52,222 nt of DNA, from assembly GCA_964499575.1 (NCBI GenBank), contig CAZCLK010000010.1, forward strand, positions 1 through 52,222, written 5' to 3'. Source of the stretch: JAAYCT01 sp964499575 (GTDB lineage Bacteria; Bacillota; Clostridia; Saccharofermentanales; Saccharofermentanaceae). Shown piece after piece: positions 33,406 to 42,358 of this stretch. How positions within the stretch are numbered: the first letter of the stretch is position 1; each line of letters starts with the position of its first letter. Made by a program: the position numbers and the translations under genes. The notes under the pieces were generated by a model, which was not told the origin of the DNA, did not search any database, and saw only the letters and a list, made by a program, of their open reading frames with translations.

Positions 33406-33798
33406 ATGGGTTCCTTTATGGACAAATTGAGGATGCTTTTTAATTCCAATTCGGAAGGACCGGATCCGGCAATCACGCACGGAGAGAAACAAGGCGGGGT
33501 TATTCGAATCTTTTGCACGAAAAACGGCAGGTACCTGATCCAAGCGGTTCCGAATATTTCACTTTCTCAACGCATGTTTGACTTGTCGAAAAGAACCTAT
33601 TCCGGATCGATCCGCGGAATCGAGGCGGACTGGGCCCGATACGGTCCGGAAAGCTTTTATTTCGAGGTCATGAAGGTCGTTCCCCGGCCCGCAGGCATGA
33701 ATGACAAGGAATATTTCAAAATTTTATCCGAGACGGAACGTGAAATTTCTCAAGAAGAGGATCCCGCCATGCTGTATAACGCGTCGGATAATGAATAA
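33406..33798 (+). CDS. Small GIY-YIG-like protein
   Basis: A 130-residue protein of uncertain role. Residues about 25-80 resemble the GIY-YIG fold: a GGVIRIFCTKNGRYLI hairpin, an SLSQRMFDLSKRTYSG helix and an IEADWARYGPESFYFEVM strand and helix. The canonical GIY and YIG triads are replaced, so nuclease activity is unsure. The start at 33406 follows AAAGAGG. Its stop overlaps the ttdA start (TAATG), so it is translationally coupled to ttdA, though a functional link is not obvious. Confidence 0.7.
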   Translation: MGSFMDKLRMLFNSNSEGPDPAITHGEKQGGVIRIFCTKNGRYLIQAVPNISLSQRMFDLSKRTYSGSIRGIEADWARYGPESFYFEVMKVVPRPAGMNDKEYFKILSETEREISQEEDPAMLYNASDNE

Positions 33799-34697
33799 TG
33801 AGCAGTGAACGCAGAAAAACCGAATTGACGGACATGATCGCCCGCTTTACGGAATACTCCGCCAAACATCTTCCGGATGACATCCTGAGTCGTTTGCGGG
33901 CGTTGCGCGCCATGGAATCGACCGATTTCGCGCGGATTATGTATGACGCGATGTTTCAAAACATCGACCTGGCGCACGAACTGTCCCGCCCCGTTTGTCA
34001 GGACACCGGCGTCCTTCAGTATTTTGCCCGTGTCGGGACCCGTTTTCCGTTGATGGATCATCTGGAAGAGGCCTTGCGTGACGCGGTCCTTCTCGCAACG
34101 AAGCGTGCCCCGCTTCGCCATAACGCCGTCGAGGTTTTCGACGAGAAAAATACCGGTAATAATGTCGGGTACCGGATTCCCTGGATCGAGACCGAACTGG
34201 TCCCCGGCCGTGACGATTTGGACCTGTGCGTATATATGGCGGGCGGCGGGTGCAGTCTGCCGGGTATCGCGGAGGTTTTGATGCCGCTTGAAGGCTACGA
34301 GGGGATCGTCCGTTTCGTTTTTGACCGGATCACGACATACGGAATCAATGCCTGTCCGCCTCTGCTTGTGGGGATCGGTATCGCCGGCTCGGTCGAGGTG
34401 GCCGCCAAACTCTCCAAAAAAGCACTCCTTCGACCGATTGGCTCGAGAAACGAAAATCCAATCGGGGCGGATCTGGAGCGGCGGATCGAAGACGGCCTCA
34501 ACGGAATCGGAATCGGCCCCGGGGGAATTACGGGCAATATGTCGGTAATGGGGGTGCATATCGAGCAGGCCGCGCGGCACCCGGCGACGCTCGCGGTCGG
34601 TTTGTCGACCGGTTGCTGGGCACACCGGCGCGCGTGGATTCGGATCCGCGCCGATCTTTCCTATGAACTTCTTTCGCATAAGGGGGCCCGATTATGA
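33798..34697 (+). CDS. ttdA: L(+)-tartrate dehydratase / class I fumarase, alpha subunit
   Basis: The iron-sulfur subunit of a two-part hydro-lyase, 299 residues. It contains RPVCQDTGVLQ, MAGGGCSLPG, NACPPLLVGIGIAGS and STGCWAHRRAWIR, with conserved Cys residues for the [4Fe-4S] cluster. From memory the sequence follows E. coli TtdA closely along its whole length (for example KKALLRPIGSRNEN), more than it does FumA. It converts L(+)-tartrate to oxaloacetate, or malate to fumarate; the two activities cannot be separated by sequence alone. Its last 4 nt overlap ttdB (ATGA). Confidence 0.88.
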   Translation: MSSERRKTELTDMIARFTEYSAKHLPDDILSRLRALRAMESTDFARIMYDAMFQNIDLAHELSRPVCQDTGVLQYFARVGTRFPLMDHLEEALRDAVLLATKRAPLRHNAVEVFDEKNTGNNVGYRIPWIETELVPGRDDLDLCVYMAGGGCSLPGIAEVLMPLEGYEGIVRFVFDRITTYGINACPPLLVGIGIAGSVEVAAKLSKKALLRPIGSRNENPIGADLERRIEDGLNGIGIGPGGITGNMSVMGVHIEQAARHPATLAVGLSTGCWAHRRAWIRIRADLSYELLSHKGARL

Positions 34698-35323
34698 TCG
34701 AAAAGATACTGCAAACGCCGATCTCGGATCAGGATCTGAGCGGTCTGTCGGTCGGGGATGTCTTTTATTTGAGCGGGCGCCTGATTACGGGAAGAGACGA
34801 TGTCCATCAAAGGGTGATCAAGCAGGGACTGGAATTACCGGTCGACCTTCGCGGCGGAGCGATTTTTCACGCAGGGCCGATCATGCGCGAACGGGCGGAT
34901 GCACCGGGTAAATACGAGGTTATCTCCATCGGACCGACGACGAGTATGCGCATGGAAAAGTACGGGAAGGAATTTATCGAAACAACCGGCGTTAAATTGA
35001 TGATCGGAAAAGGCGGAATGGGACCGAAGACGACGGACGGATGCATGCGGGGACCCGCGGTCCACGCGGTTTTTCCCGGAGGCTGTGCGGTTCTTGCCGC
35101 GCAGTGCGTCGAGGAGGTTCTGGACGTTCAGTGGCTGGATCTGGGCATGCCGGAGGCGATGTGGGTGATGCGTGTCCGGAAGTTCGGACCCCTGATTGTA
35201 TCGATCGATACGAAGGGCGGGAATCTTTTCGAGCGGAACAGAAAACTGTTTGCCGACAGAAAGATCCCGATCGTTCAGGAGATCAGCAAGCACGCGGATT
35301 ATCTGCACGGACCGAAAGCCTAA
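34694..35323 (+). CDS. ttdB: L(+)-tartrate dehydratase / class I fumarase, beta subunit
   Basis: The partner of the alpha subunit, 209 residues, the normal length. Signatures are GDVFYLSGRLITGRD, AIFHAGPIMR, ISIGPTTSMRMEKY, GKGGMGPKTTDGC and FGPLIVSIDTKGGNLF. Its order and wording match E. coli TtdB. Alpha and beta overlap by 4 nt, assuring equal synthesis. In an anaerobe the pair may act as fumarase in a branched citrate cycle or supply fumarate for NadB. Confidence 0.9.
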   Translation: MIEKILQTPISDQDLSGLSVGDVFYLSGRLITGRDDVHQRVIKQGLELPVDLRGGAIFHAGPIMRERADAPGKYEVISIGPTTSMRMEKYGKEFIETTGVKLMIGKGGMGPKTTDGCMRGPAVHAVFPGGCAVLAAQCVEEVLDVQWLDLGMPEAMWVMRVRKFGPLIVSIDTKGGNLFERNRKLFADRKIPIVQEISKHADYLHGPKA

Positions 35324-35360
35324 GCACGGCAAGTGTTTACTTTCAGGGAGAAATCACTAT

Positions 35361-35900
35361 ATGAGAATCACCGTCATCCGGCACGCGCGCGTCGACTTTG
35401 TCTTCCCGAAAAGCTTCGGGCCGGAAGGTCAGATTGAGGCGTCCCGCGGCTATAACGAGAGTCCGATCGACCCGTCCGGGATCCAAAGGATCGAGACCGG
35501 AGACGCGATCTATATCAGCGAACTTCGAAGAAGCCGGGAGACCGCCCTGGCGATGTTCGGCGACCGGCCGATGATCCGGTCGGAACTTTTGAACGAAGTC
35601 CCGCTTCTGCCGTTTACCCGCGCGAATATTCGTCTGCCGTCTTTGGTTTGGGATATTTTCGGGCGGATTGCCTGGAACTTCAGAAAGGGCAGTCAGCCGG
35701 AGAAAAAAGCGCAAACGAGAGCGCGGGCGGACCGGGCGATCGACCGGATCGAAGAAGAAGGGCGCGATTGCTATGTGATTACGCACGCTTTTTTCATCCG
35801 GACGCTTTTCCGGCAGTTGAAGAAGCGCGGCTATAAAACCGATTCCCGGATGGGTATGATTCAAAATCTCGAGCGCTTTGTATTTACCAAAAATCAATGA
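35361..35900 (+). CDS. Histidine phosphatase family protein B
   Basis: A 179-residue phosphatase-like protein. IRHARVDFVF carries the catalytic RH pair near the N-terminus, SELRRSRETA is the next motif and the second His is in VITHAFFIRTL. The usual RHGE/RHAE acidic residue after RHA is replaced by Arg, which is uncommon. The second half is basic. It lies 37 nt after ttdB and 32 nt before uvsE. The start at 35361 follows CAGGGAG. Confidence 0.82.
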   Translation: MRITVIRHARVDFVFPKSFGPEGQIEASRGYNESPIDPSGIQRIETGDAIYISELRRSRETALAMFGDRPMIRSELLNEVPLLPFTRANIRLPSLVWDIFGRIAWNFRKGSQPEKKAQTRARADRAIDRIEEEGRDCYVITHAFFIRTLFRQLKKRGYKTDSRMGMIQNLERFVFTKNQ

Positions 35901-35932
35901 CCCGTGTGCGAAAATAACGGGAGGATCGCATC

Positions 35933-37288
35933 GTGCCGAGGATTCGGACAGATAACAAAACGGCAGCAAATGCTCCGGGAAAACCGCCGGCCGGAGGGCG
36001 CATCGGCTATGCCTGCGTGACGGTCGGCGTACCGGCAACGGAGATTCGAACCTGCACCGAAAAATTCGCGACTTCTGAGAAACTTCGGGAGATCATCGCG
36101 CACAACCTCGACGCGCTTTACAACCAATGCGCGTACAATATCGCCCGCGGCATATATCTTTTCCGCATCAGTTCGGACATCATACCCTTTGCGGGAACGC
36201 CCGTGAATACGCTCGACTGGGCGCTGCTTTTCGAGGACCCGTTCCGCAGGATCGGCGAAAAGATTCGAGCGTCCGGTATGCGCGTCTCGATGCACCCGGG
36301 ACAATACACCGTGCTCAATTCGCCGGATCCCCGGGTTGTTACGAATGCGGTCGCCGACCTGAAGTGGCACGGGCGGTTTCTGGATGCGCTCGGGGTCAAC
36401 GGAGAGAACAAGATCATTCTTCATGTCGGCGGGGCGTACGGCGATAAAAGTACCGCGATGCATCGATTCTGCCAAAATTTCCGGCTGCTTTCCCCGGAAA
36501 CGCGCGCGCGCATCGTCATCGAAAACGACGAGCGTTTGTTTTCGGTCGCGGATGTCTTGAGCCTGCACGGTGAGATCGGAGTACCGGTCGTTTATGATAA
36601 CCTGCATCGCGAGGTGTATGAAGGGCGTTTCGCGGGATCGACCCCGGAAGACCCGACGGGGAATCACGCGGAAACGCACCGCGAACTGATTCTTCGGTGC
36701 CGGAAGACCTGGACAGAAAAGGACGGTCGTCAAAAGATCCACTATGCGCAGCAGAGTCCGGGAAAGCGCCCGGGCGCGCACTCCGAAACCGTTCGTTCCG
36801 CTGAATTCCTGAGCTTTTACGATACAATCCGTGATTTGGCGCCGGATATTATGCTCGAGGTCAAGGATAAAAATCTGTCCGCCGTGAAATGCGTGCTTCT
36901 TTTGGAGGAAAACCCCGCAAGTACGCGCCTCGAAGAGGAATGGGCGCGCTATAAGTATCGGATCATGGAGAAGGCTCCGGAAAATTATGCGGAGATCCGA
37001 AAACTGTTTTCGGGCAGTAAAGTGGTTCGACCGACGGATTTTTATGCGCTCGCGGAAGAGGCGATCGCTCGCGAAGAGGATCCCGGAAAGGCCGAAAACG
37101 CGGCGCTCCATGTGTGGGGTTACTTTTCCGGGAAAGCGACGGAATCCGAAAAGAAAGCCTTTTTCAGACGCCTGGACGCGTACCGTGACGGCAGGGGATC
37201 GCTTTTCGCCGTGAAGGGGCATTTGCTGCGCCTGTCCGAACGCTACGGCGAGAAATATCTTCTGAATTCTCTATATTTCTATTCGTGA
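35933..37288 (+). CDS. uvsE: UV-damage endonuclease with C-terminal extension
   Basis: A TIM-barrel DNA repair enzyme that nicks 5' to UV photoproducts. Residues about 20-320 form the UvdE/UvsE domain: RIGYACVTVGV, FRISSDIIPF, SMHPGQYTVLNSP, ILHVGGAYGDK, IENDER and VYDNLHREV carry the metal-binding His, Glu and Asp residues. At 451 residues the protein exceeds the roughly 320 residues of B. subtilis UvsE by about 130, the excess being a helical C-terminal region (about 325-451). It starts with GTG after GGGAGG. It ends the plus-strand run from the GNAT gene. Confidence 0.92.
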   Translation: MPRIRTDNKTAANAPGKPPAGGRIGYACVTVGVPATEIRTCTEKFATSEKLREIIAHNLDALYNQCAYNIARGIYLFRISSDIIPFAGTPVNTLDWALLFEDPFRRIGEKIRASGMRVSMHPGQYTVLNSPDPRVVTNAVADLKWHGRFLDALGVNGENKIILHVGGAYGDKSTAMHRFCQNFRLLSPETRARIVIENDERLFSVADVLSLHGEIGVPVVYDNLHREVYEGRFAGSTPEDPTGNHAETHRELILRCRKTWTEKDGRQKIHYAQQSPGKRPGAHSETVRSAEFLSFYDTIRDLAPDIMLEVKDKNLSAVKCVLLLEENPASTRLEEEWARYKYRIMEKAPENYAEIRKLFSGSKVVRPTDFYALAEEAIAREEDPGKAENAALHVWGYFSGKATESEKKAFFRRLDAYRDGRGSLFAVKGHLLRLSERYGEKYLLNSLYFYS

Positions 37289-37333
37289 CCGGGCCGGTGC
37301 CGGGTCACCGGTTCGTCCGCGCCGGAAACCATG

Positions 37334-37975
37334 CTAGAGAAGCTCGTTCCAACTCGATATCGTGAAATCCGCGATTTTTTGGATCCGGTCCCAGTCTTTT
37401 TCGGACGAAAAATCATAAACGCCGCAAACGGTGAATCCCGCGGATTTAGCGGCCGCGATACCGGGCAGAATATCCTCGTAGACGACACATTCGGAAGGCG
37501 CAAGATCGAGGCGCTCCGCCGCCAGAAGATAAATGTCGGGATGGGTCTTGCCGCGTGGGACTTCGTGGAGCATCGTCAACGCGTCGAAAAGATGAAGGAC
37601 TTTATTATTCCCGAGCGCATGTTCAATGCTTGAAAGCCCGAGCGCCGTGGCGACCGCCAACTTCTGGCCGGCGTTGCGCAGTCGAAGGAGATAATCCGCG
37701 GCGCCTTCCTTGAGGCGGATATCGGAGGCGTAAGAGGCGTCGGCCATTTCGCTCCACCGCGCGATGACTTCGTCCGGCGTCATGGAAAGACCGTAACGGG
37801 AAACGGTGTATTCGGCCGATTTTCGATACCCCATAGTCTTAACGGTCTGGGAGTAATCCTCGGTTGCGGTGATCCCGTGCTCGCCCAAGAATCGAATGTC
37901 AATGTCCATCCACATGGACATCGAATCCAGAAGCGTACCGTCTAAGTCAAAAATCGAACCGCGCGTTATTCGCAT
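37334..37975 (-). CDS. HAD-family phosphatase (beta-phosphoglucomutase-like)
   Basis: A 213-residue haloacid dehalogenase-type hydrolase. Motif I is FDLDGTLLDS with the nucleophilic Asp, a helical cap follows (about 20-85), motif II is AVATALG, motif III is GKTHPDIYL and motif IV is VYEDILPGI. It resembles beta-phosphoglucomutase and sugar-phosphate phosphatases; the substrate is unknown. I prefer the ATG at 37975 because GGGAG lies 6 nt upstream; the ATG at 37981 abuts this site. It is convergent with uvsE. Confidence 0.9.
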   Translation of the reverse strand: MRITRGSIFDLDGTLLDSMSMWMDIDIRFLGEHGITATEDYSQTVKTMGYRKSAEYTVSRYGLSMTPDEVIARWSEMADASYASDIRLKEGAADYLLRLRNAGQKLAVATALGLSSIEHALGNNKVLHLFDALTMLHEVPRGKTHPDIYLLAAERLDLAPSECVVYEDILPGIAAAKSAGFTVCGVYDFSSEKDWDRIQKIADFTISSWNELL

Positions 37976-38008
37976 GGACATCTCCCGCTGAGGTGGTAAT
38001 GTAAGGGG

Positions 38009-39730
38009 TCAATCCATCGCTCCGGCTGCCTCCGTATCACGTTTCTCCTCCTCTTGCTCTATGCGTCTCCCGGACTCGGCGGCGTAGTGGCTGAAGCCGC
38101 CCGAGAGGTTATACACTTCAGAAAAACCGTGATTCAGCAGGATGTTTTGTGCCGCATTACCGGTTGTTCCCTTGTTGCAATAGGTGACGACCGGTTTCTT
38201 GGGATCGAGTTCACAGAGGGCGTCCCGAAGTTTCTCGTGCGGGACGTTTTTTGCGTTCGGGATATGTCCGGCGGCGTATTGGGTCTCCGGGCGAGTGTCC
38301 AGAATCGTGATGGAATCCCGTGAGAATTGATGAAGATCCTCTTTGCGGATCAAGTCGCGGCCTCGATCCAGAGCGTTTTCGAGGATCATGCCCGTATACA
38401 TCACAGGGTCCTTCGTTGTCGAAAACGGGGGCGCGTAGGCAAGATCCAAGTGAAAAAGATCCTCCGCCCTCATTCGCGCCGTCATCGCCGTGACAAATAC
38501 GTCCAAACGCTTGTCGACGCCGTCAAAACCGACGATCTGGACGCCCAGCAGCATATGCGTTTTTCTGTCGGCAATCGCTTTGATGGTCATCGTCTGCCCT
38601 CCGAGGTATTCGGGCAGGTTCGGCTTCGTGTTGATTGCGGTAAGGACGTCAAACCCTTGTTCCCGGGCAGTTTTTTCGAGAAGTCCCGTCGACGCGACGG
38701 TCATCCCGAACGTCTCGAAGATCCCCGTGCCGAGCACTCCGCGATGAGCAAGGTCTCCGCCGGTGATCGCGTCCCCGGCGGTTCGCCCGGTTTTGTTGGC
38801 GGTTGAACCTAAAGGGCGGTAAAAGGGCATCCCGGTCAGGGTGAAATAGTTTTCCGCACAGTCGCCGCAGGCAAAAATGTCGGGAACGTTTGTCCTTAAC
38901 TGTTCGTCGACGGCAATGGCTCCGGTCGGACCCAAGGCGACGCCCGCCTCCTTCGCGAGCGCGACGTTGGGCTTTACTCCGACGGCGATGATGACGATGT
39001 CTGCGGAAGCCTCGCTTCCGTCGTCCAGGACAACCGAAGAATCCGTAATGCGAACGGCTGTTTTTCCGCTTTCGATACGAACCCCCCGCTTAAGCAAGTG
39101 ATTTTCGAGGTGAACGGCCATATCCGGGTCGAGGCTCGGGCAGATAGCCGGCAGTTTTTCAACCAGCGTAATTCGAATGCCTCTCAAGGACAGATTATCC
39201 GCCATCTCGAGACCGATAAATCCGGTTCCGATGATGACGGCGGAGGCCGGGTCTTTGTCCTCGATATACGAACGTATCGCGACGGCGTCCGCCGGATTTC
39301 TCAACGAAAAAACATGCGGGAGCTCCGCGCCTTCGACCGGAAGACGAACCGGAGATGAGCCGGTCGCGATCACGAGCGTATCGTAGTTGTCTTCGAACAG
39401 CTCGTCTGTATCCAGATCACGGACGCGGATCGAATGTGCCGCCGGATCGACGGATTCGACGCGATGCCGGATCTTGACGACCACCTTGTACTTCTTTTCG
39501 AAAAACTCCGGGTCGCGCGGAGTCAGCGCTGTGATGTCCGGGACCCGACCGCCGATATAATACGGCAATCCGCATCCCGAGTAGGAGATGTAACGATCCA
39601 TATCGTAAATCACGATACTTGCGCTCTCATCATTCCTTCTCGCCTTGGCCGCGGCGGATGTGCCGGCGGCGACAGCGCCCACGATCACGATGCGTTGCCC
39701 CCTTCCGGGCTCGGTTGCCTGATTATTCAT
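38009..39730 (-). CDS. CoA-disulfide reductase-rhodanese fusion
   Basis: A 573-residue FAD/NAD(P)H oxidoreductase with a C-terminal rhodanese domain. The active-site cysteine is C53 in ISYSGCGLPYYIGG, which places it in the CoA-disulfide reductase/NADH oxidase/polysulfide reductase group. The NAD motif is IIGTGFIGLEMA, and a dimerisation domain follows (about 330-450). The rhodanese domain (about 465-555) has its catalytic Cys in VTYCNKGTTGNAA. Enzymes of this form reduce CoA disulfides, CoA persulfides or polysulfides. It follows an ArsR regulator in one operon, with GGAGGAAAT before the start. Confidence 0.94.
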   Translation of the reverse strand: MNNQATEPGRGQRIVIVGAVAAGTSAAAKARRNDESASIVIYDMDRYISYSGCGLPYYIGGRVPDITALTPRDPEFFEKKYKVVVKIRHRVESVDPAAHSIRVRDLDTDELFEDNYDTLVIATGSSPVRLPVEGAELPHVFSLRNPADAVAIRSYIEDKDPASAVIIGTGFIGLEMADNLSLRGIRITLVEKLPAICPSLDPDMAVHLENHLLKRGVRIESGKTAVRITDSSVVLDDGSEASADIVIIAVGVKPNVALAKEAGVALGPTGAIAVDEQLRTNVPDIFACGDCAENYFTLTGMPFYRPLGSTANKTGRTAGDAITGGDLAHRGVLGTGIFETFGMTVASTGLLEKTAREQGFDVLTAINTKPNLPEYLGGQTMTIKAIADRKTHMLLGVQIVGFDGVDKRLDVFVTAMTARMRAEDLFHLDLAYAPPFSTTKDPVMYTGMILENALDRGRDLIRKEDLHQFSRDSITILDTRPETQYAAGHIPNAKNVPHEKLRDALCELDPKKPVVTYCNKGTTGNAAQNILLNHGFSEVYNLSGGFSHYAAESGRRIEQEEEKRDTEAAGAMD

Positions 39731-39771
39731 ATTTCCTCCTGCGGTTATGTTGCGTTGTAAAGTTCAATCGG

Positions 39772-40086
39772 TCATTTTTGGATTTGCGCAGACCGATCGT
39801 TCGAACGTGCCCGGCGGGTGGAGGCAAAGAGAAATCGGAGGACACAGTCGAGGTGATTTCGGTTGAGTGTGTACCGGACACGCAAGCCTTCTTTTCGAGC
39901 GGTGACCAAACCGGACTCGATCAGAATTTTCATGTGATAAGAGAGCGTCGGCTGGGAAAAGGAGAAGTTCTCTAAAAGTTCACCGGCACAGGCGTCGCCG
40001 TCGCGTAGCCTCATAACGATTTCGAGCCGCGTCGGATCGGAAATCGCCTTGAAAATCGATGTGCAGGCTTTATATGGATCGGTCAA
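39772..40086 (-). CDS. ArsR-family transcriptional regulator
   Basis: A 104-residue winged-helix repressor. The recognition helix lies in FSFSQPTLSYHMKIL and the wing in GLRVRYTLN. Two Cys residues (C8 near the N-terminus and one in DACAGELL at the start of the helix-turn-helix) may sense persulfides or metals; the CxC or CVC metal motif of classical ArsR is absent. It lies 41 nt upstream of the CoA-disulfide-reductase-rhodanese gene, so it probably controls that gene and itself, through the palindrome at 40105-40124. Confidence 0.9.
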   Translation of the reverse strand: MTDPYKACTSIFKAISDPTRLEIVMRLRDGDACAGELLENFSFSQPTLSYHMKILIESGLVTARKEGLRVRYTLNRNHLDCVLRFLFASTRRARSNDRSAQIQK

Positions 40087-40104
40087 GCCGGTTCCTCCTC
40101 AACA

Positions 40105-40124
40105 ATATAGAAAGATGTCTATAT
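40105..40124. promoter_or_regulatory. Inverted repeat operator upstream of arsR
   Basis: ATATAGA and TCTATAT flank a 6-bp spacer, a perfect inverted repeat 18 nt before the arsR start codon. It overlaps a possible -10 box on the minus strand, so binding would block transcription. Confidence 0.6.
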
Positions 40125-40260
40125 AGTAACAGGATCCGTTCGGAGATTCAAGCCGATGTTAAGCCCTTCCTGCTGGAGCAGACGGGCGGAAAATATAGAA
40201 TAAAGGATTGTCAGCCGCTTGCGAACTTAATGACCATCAACGTTCAATAGATAAAAAAGA

Positions 40261-40289
40261 TTGATTTTCGGACTATTTGATAATATAAT
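40261..40289 (+). promoter_or_regulatory. Promoter of the GGDEF-EAL gene
   Basis: TTGATT and a perfect TATAAT are 17 bp apart; the start codon lies 84 nt downstream of the -10 box. Confidence 0.55.
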
Positions 40290-40373
40290 TAAATAGCAAA
40301 GCCATTTGCTTATGACCGAAGCATTCTCGTCTGCCGGCGGCGCAGGTCGTCTTTTCACATATCGGGGTGCGCC

Positions 40374-42215
40374 ATGGAACAGAAGCATAAAGAGCGTCCT
40401 CTGGACCGTTTCATGGGTAAGATGATCGCGGATTACGGAAAGGAACGACACGTCGTTCTGAAAATCGCGATCTACATTATCTTTTTCCTTTCAATTACTT
40501 ATATCCATTACGTGATCAGCACAAGTAATGCCGGTGTTCTCAGCGGTGTACTGTCTCAATTGCAAGCGTTGGCATCGATTCTGGTTGTATTAACGGCCGG
40601 GAAACGGGGCTTTTACGCCGTGGTTTTTGCGGGAGCAATTCAGATCGGCGGCGTACTCCTCCATTTAGTCCGGCTCAAGGATCCGAAGGCGATACCCGGA
40701 GCGTTGACGCCCGCGGTGATGATACTGATTCTGTTTATCGTCCTACTGTACAGCCGAAGACTGATGGATGAACTGCAAGCCGCTTCGGCGCGGAAAGATG
40801 AACTCCAGCGCTTGAATCAGGAACTTTTGGCCAAGGAACAGATCACATCCCAACAGAATGCGACGCTCACGGAATATAACTCGGTCATGAAGGAGAATGA
40901 GGAAAAGCTTTACCGCCTGGTGCACTATGACACGATGACCGGGCTTCCGAACCGGATCAAGATCGCCGACCGGCTCGAACTTCTGATCAATCTGCTGTCG
41001 CAAAAGCACCTGGGATTTTCGCTGTTCCATATTGACATTGATCTTTTCAAGCGAATTAACGATTCGGCGGGCCATCAAGTCGGTGATCAGATTATATGTT
41101 CCCTGGCCGAGCGCCTCCGCCGGGTTTCCCATCCGGATGACATGATCGGACGGATCGACGGCGATGAATTCGGTATTATCGTCCAGCGCCAGATGAAAGA
41201 GGAAGAACTGCTCGTTTACGCCGAGGGGATCCGCAATTCGATATCGGAGCCTTTTTCGATAAACGGGAAAGATTATATTATCAGCGCGAGCTTTGGCATT
41301 GCGATGTTCCCTTCCGACGGGGATTCCGCCGAGGAACTCGCGAAAAGCGCCGAGGCGGCGATGTTCAAAGCCAAGGACGGTGGCAGAAACGGCGTACGCT
41401 TCTTCCGAAGAGATATGATGGACGACATATTGAGGAAAGCGCAGTATGAATCCGAGCTTCGTATGTCGGTGCAGAATAAAGAGATCTACCTGGTGTTTCA
41501 ACCGCAGTACCACACACAATCCAGAAAGCTTCGCGGATTTGAAACACTGGCGCGCTGGAAAAACGAGCGGCTGGGAGCTGTCAGTCCCGCTGAATTCATT
41601 CCGATCGCCGAACAGGCCGGGATCATCCTGCCGCTCGGAGAATGGATTCTGGAAAGCGCATGCCGCAAACTGAACCGTTTGATCGAGATCTACGGCGGCG
41701 AGCTCATCATGTCGGTAAACATCTCGGCCGTCCAGATCATGGCCCCGACATTCCTTCCATCGGTCAAAAGAATTCTCCGCAAGACCGGAACCGATCCCCG
41801 TAATCTCGAATTCGAGATCACCGAATCCGTGATGATCTCCTCAGTGGAGCATGTGATCAAGGTTCTCAATCAATTGAGCGAATGGGGCATTCGCATCGCG
41901 CTCGACGATTTCGGGACCGGCTACTCCTCGCTGAGTTATCTTCAGAAGCTTCCCATCGATACGCTCAAGATCGACAAATCTTTCGTTGATAATATTGTCG
42001 AACAGAGTATGCATCGTCTGATGGTCGGCTCGATCATCTCGCTTGTACACCAGCTGAATATGGAGGTCGTTGCGGAGGGTGTCGACAGCGACAGTCAATT
42101 GGGCTACCTCCATGACTTTGATTGTGATTTTATTCAAGGGTATATCTGGGGGCACCCGCTTTCGGAGGAGGATACGCAAACGCTTCTGGAAAAAATAAAA
42201 GAAGATAAGAAATAA
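40374..42215 (+). CDS. Membrane GGDEF-EAL protein
   Basis: A 613-residue c-di-GMP protein. Three or four membrane helices (about residues 25-125), a coiled coil (about 125-175), a GGDEF domain (about 180-345) and an EAL domain (about 360-605). The cyclase signature reads IDGDEF instead of GGDEF, so synthesis is probably lost. The EAL domain keeps its catalytic pattern: FETLARW (Glu of ExL), NISAVQ, FEITES, DDFGTGYSSL and VAEGV. It should therefore be a phosphodiesterase. RBS at the start is weak, and a strong terminator follows. Confidence 0.92.
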   Translation: MEQKHKERPLDRFMGKMIADYGKERHVVLKIAIYIIFFLSITYIHYVISTSNAGVLSGVLSQLQALASILVVLTAGKRGFYAVVFAGAIQIGGVLLHLVRLKDPKAIPGALTPAVMILILFIVLLYSRRLMDELQAASARKDELQRLNQELLAKEQITSQQNATLTEYNSVMKENEEKLYRLVHYDTMTGLPNRIKIADRLELLINLLSQKHLGFSLFHIDIDLFKRINDSAGHQVGDQIICSLAERLRRVSHPDDMIGRIDGDEFGIIVQRQMKEEELLVYAEGIRNSISEPFSINGKDYIISASFGIAMFPSDGDSAEELAKSAEAAMFKAKDGGRNGVRFFRRDMMDDILRKAQYESELRMSVQNKEIYLVFQPQYHTQSRKLRGFETLARWKNERLGAVSPAEFIPIAEQAGIILPLGEWILESACRKLNRLIEIYGGELIMSVNISAVQIMAPTFLPSVKRILRKTGTDPRNLEFEITESVMISSVEHVIKVLNQLSEWGIRIALDDFGTGYSSLSYLQKLPIDTLKIDKSFVDNIVEQSMHRLMVGSIISLVHQLNMEVVAEGVDSDSQLGYLHDFDCDFIQGYIWGHPLSEEDTQTLLEKIKEDKK

Positions 42216-42269
42216 TCGTTTTTTCTTTTCCGGAAAACATCATCTACGGGTCCCCGTAACAAAGATCCG

Positions 42270-42303
42270 AAATCCCGCTCTTTATTTGAGCGGGATTTTA
42301 TTA
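42270..42303 (+). terminator. Intrinsic terminator after the GGDEF-EAL gene
   Basis: AAATCCCGCTC and GAGCGGGATTT pair perfectly over 11 bp, followed by TTATTATATT. Confidence 0.85.
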
Positions 42304-42358
42304 TATTCTGGCTGTATGTTTTATTTGCGAAAAGAAAACTAATTGGGAGGTATTTTCG

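Noticed and set aside
35894..37222. A 442-residue open frame antisense to uvsE
   Set aside because: Same reasoning: the plus-strand gene has full UvsE motifs, whereas the antisense frame is Arg-rich and matches no family.
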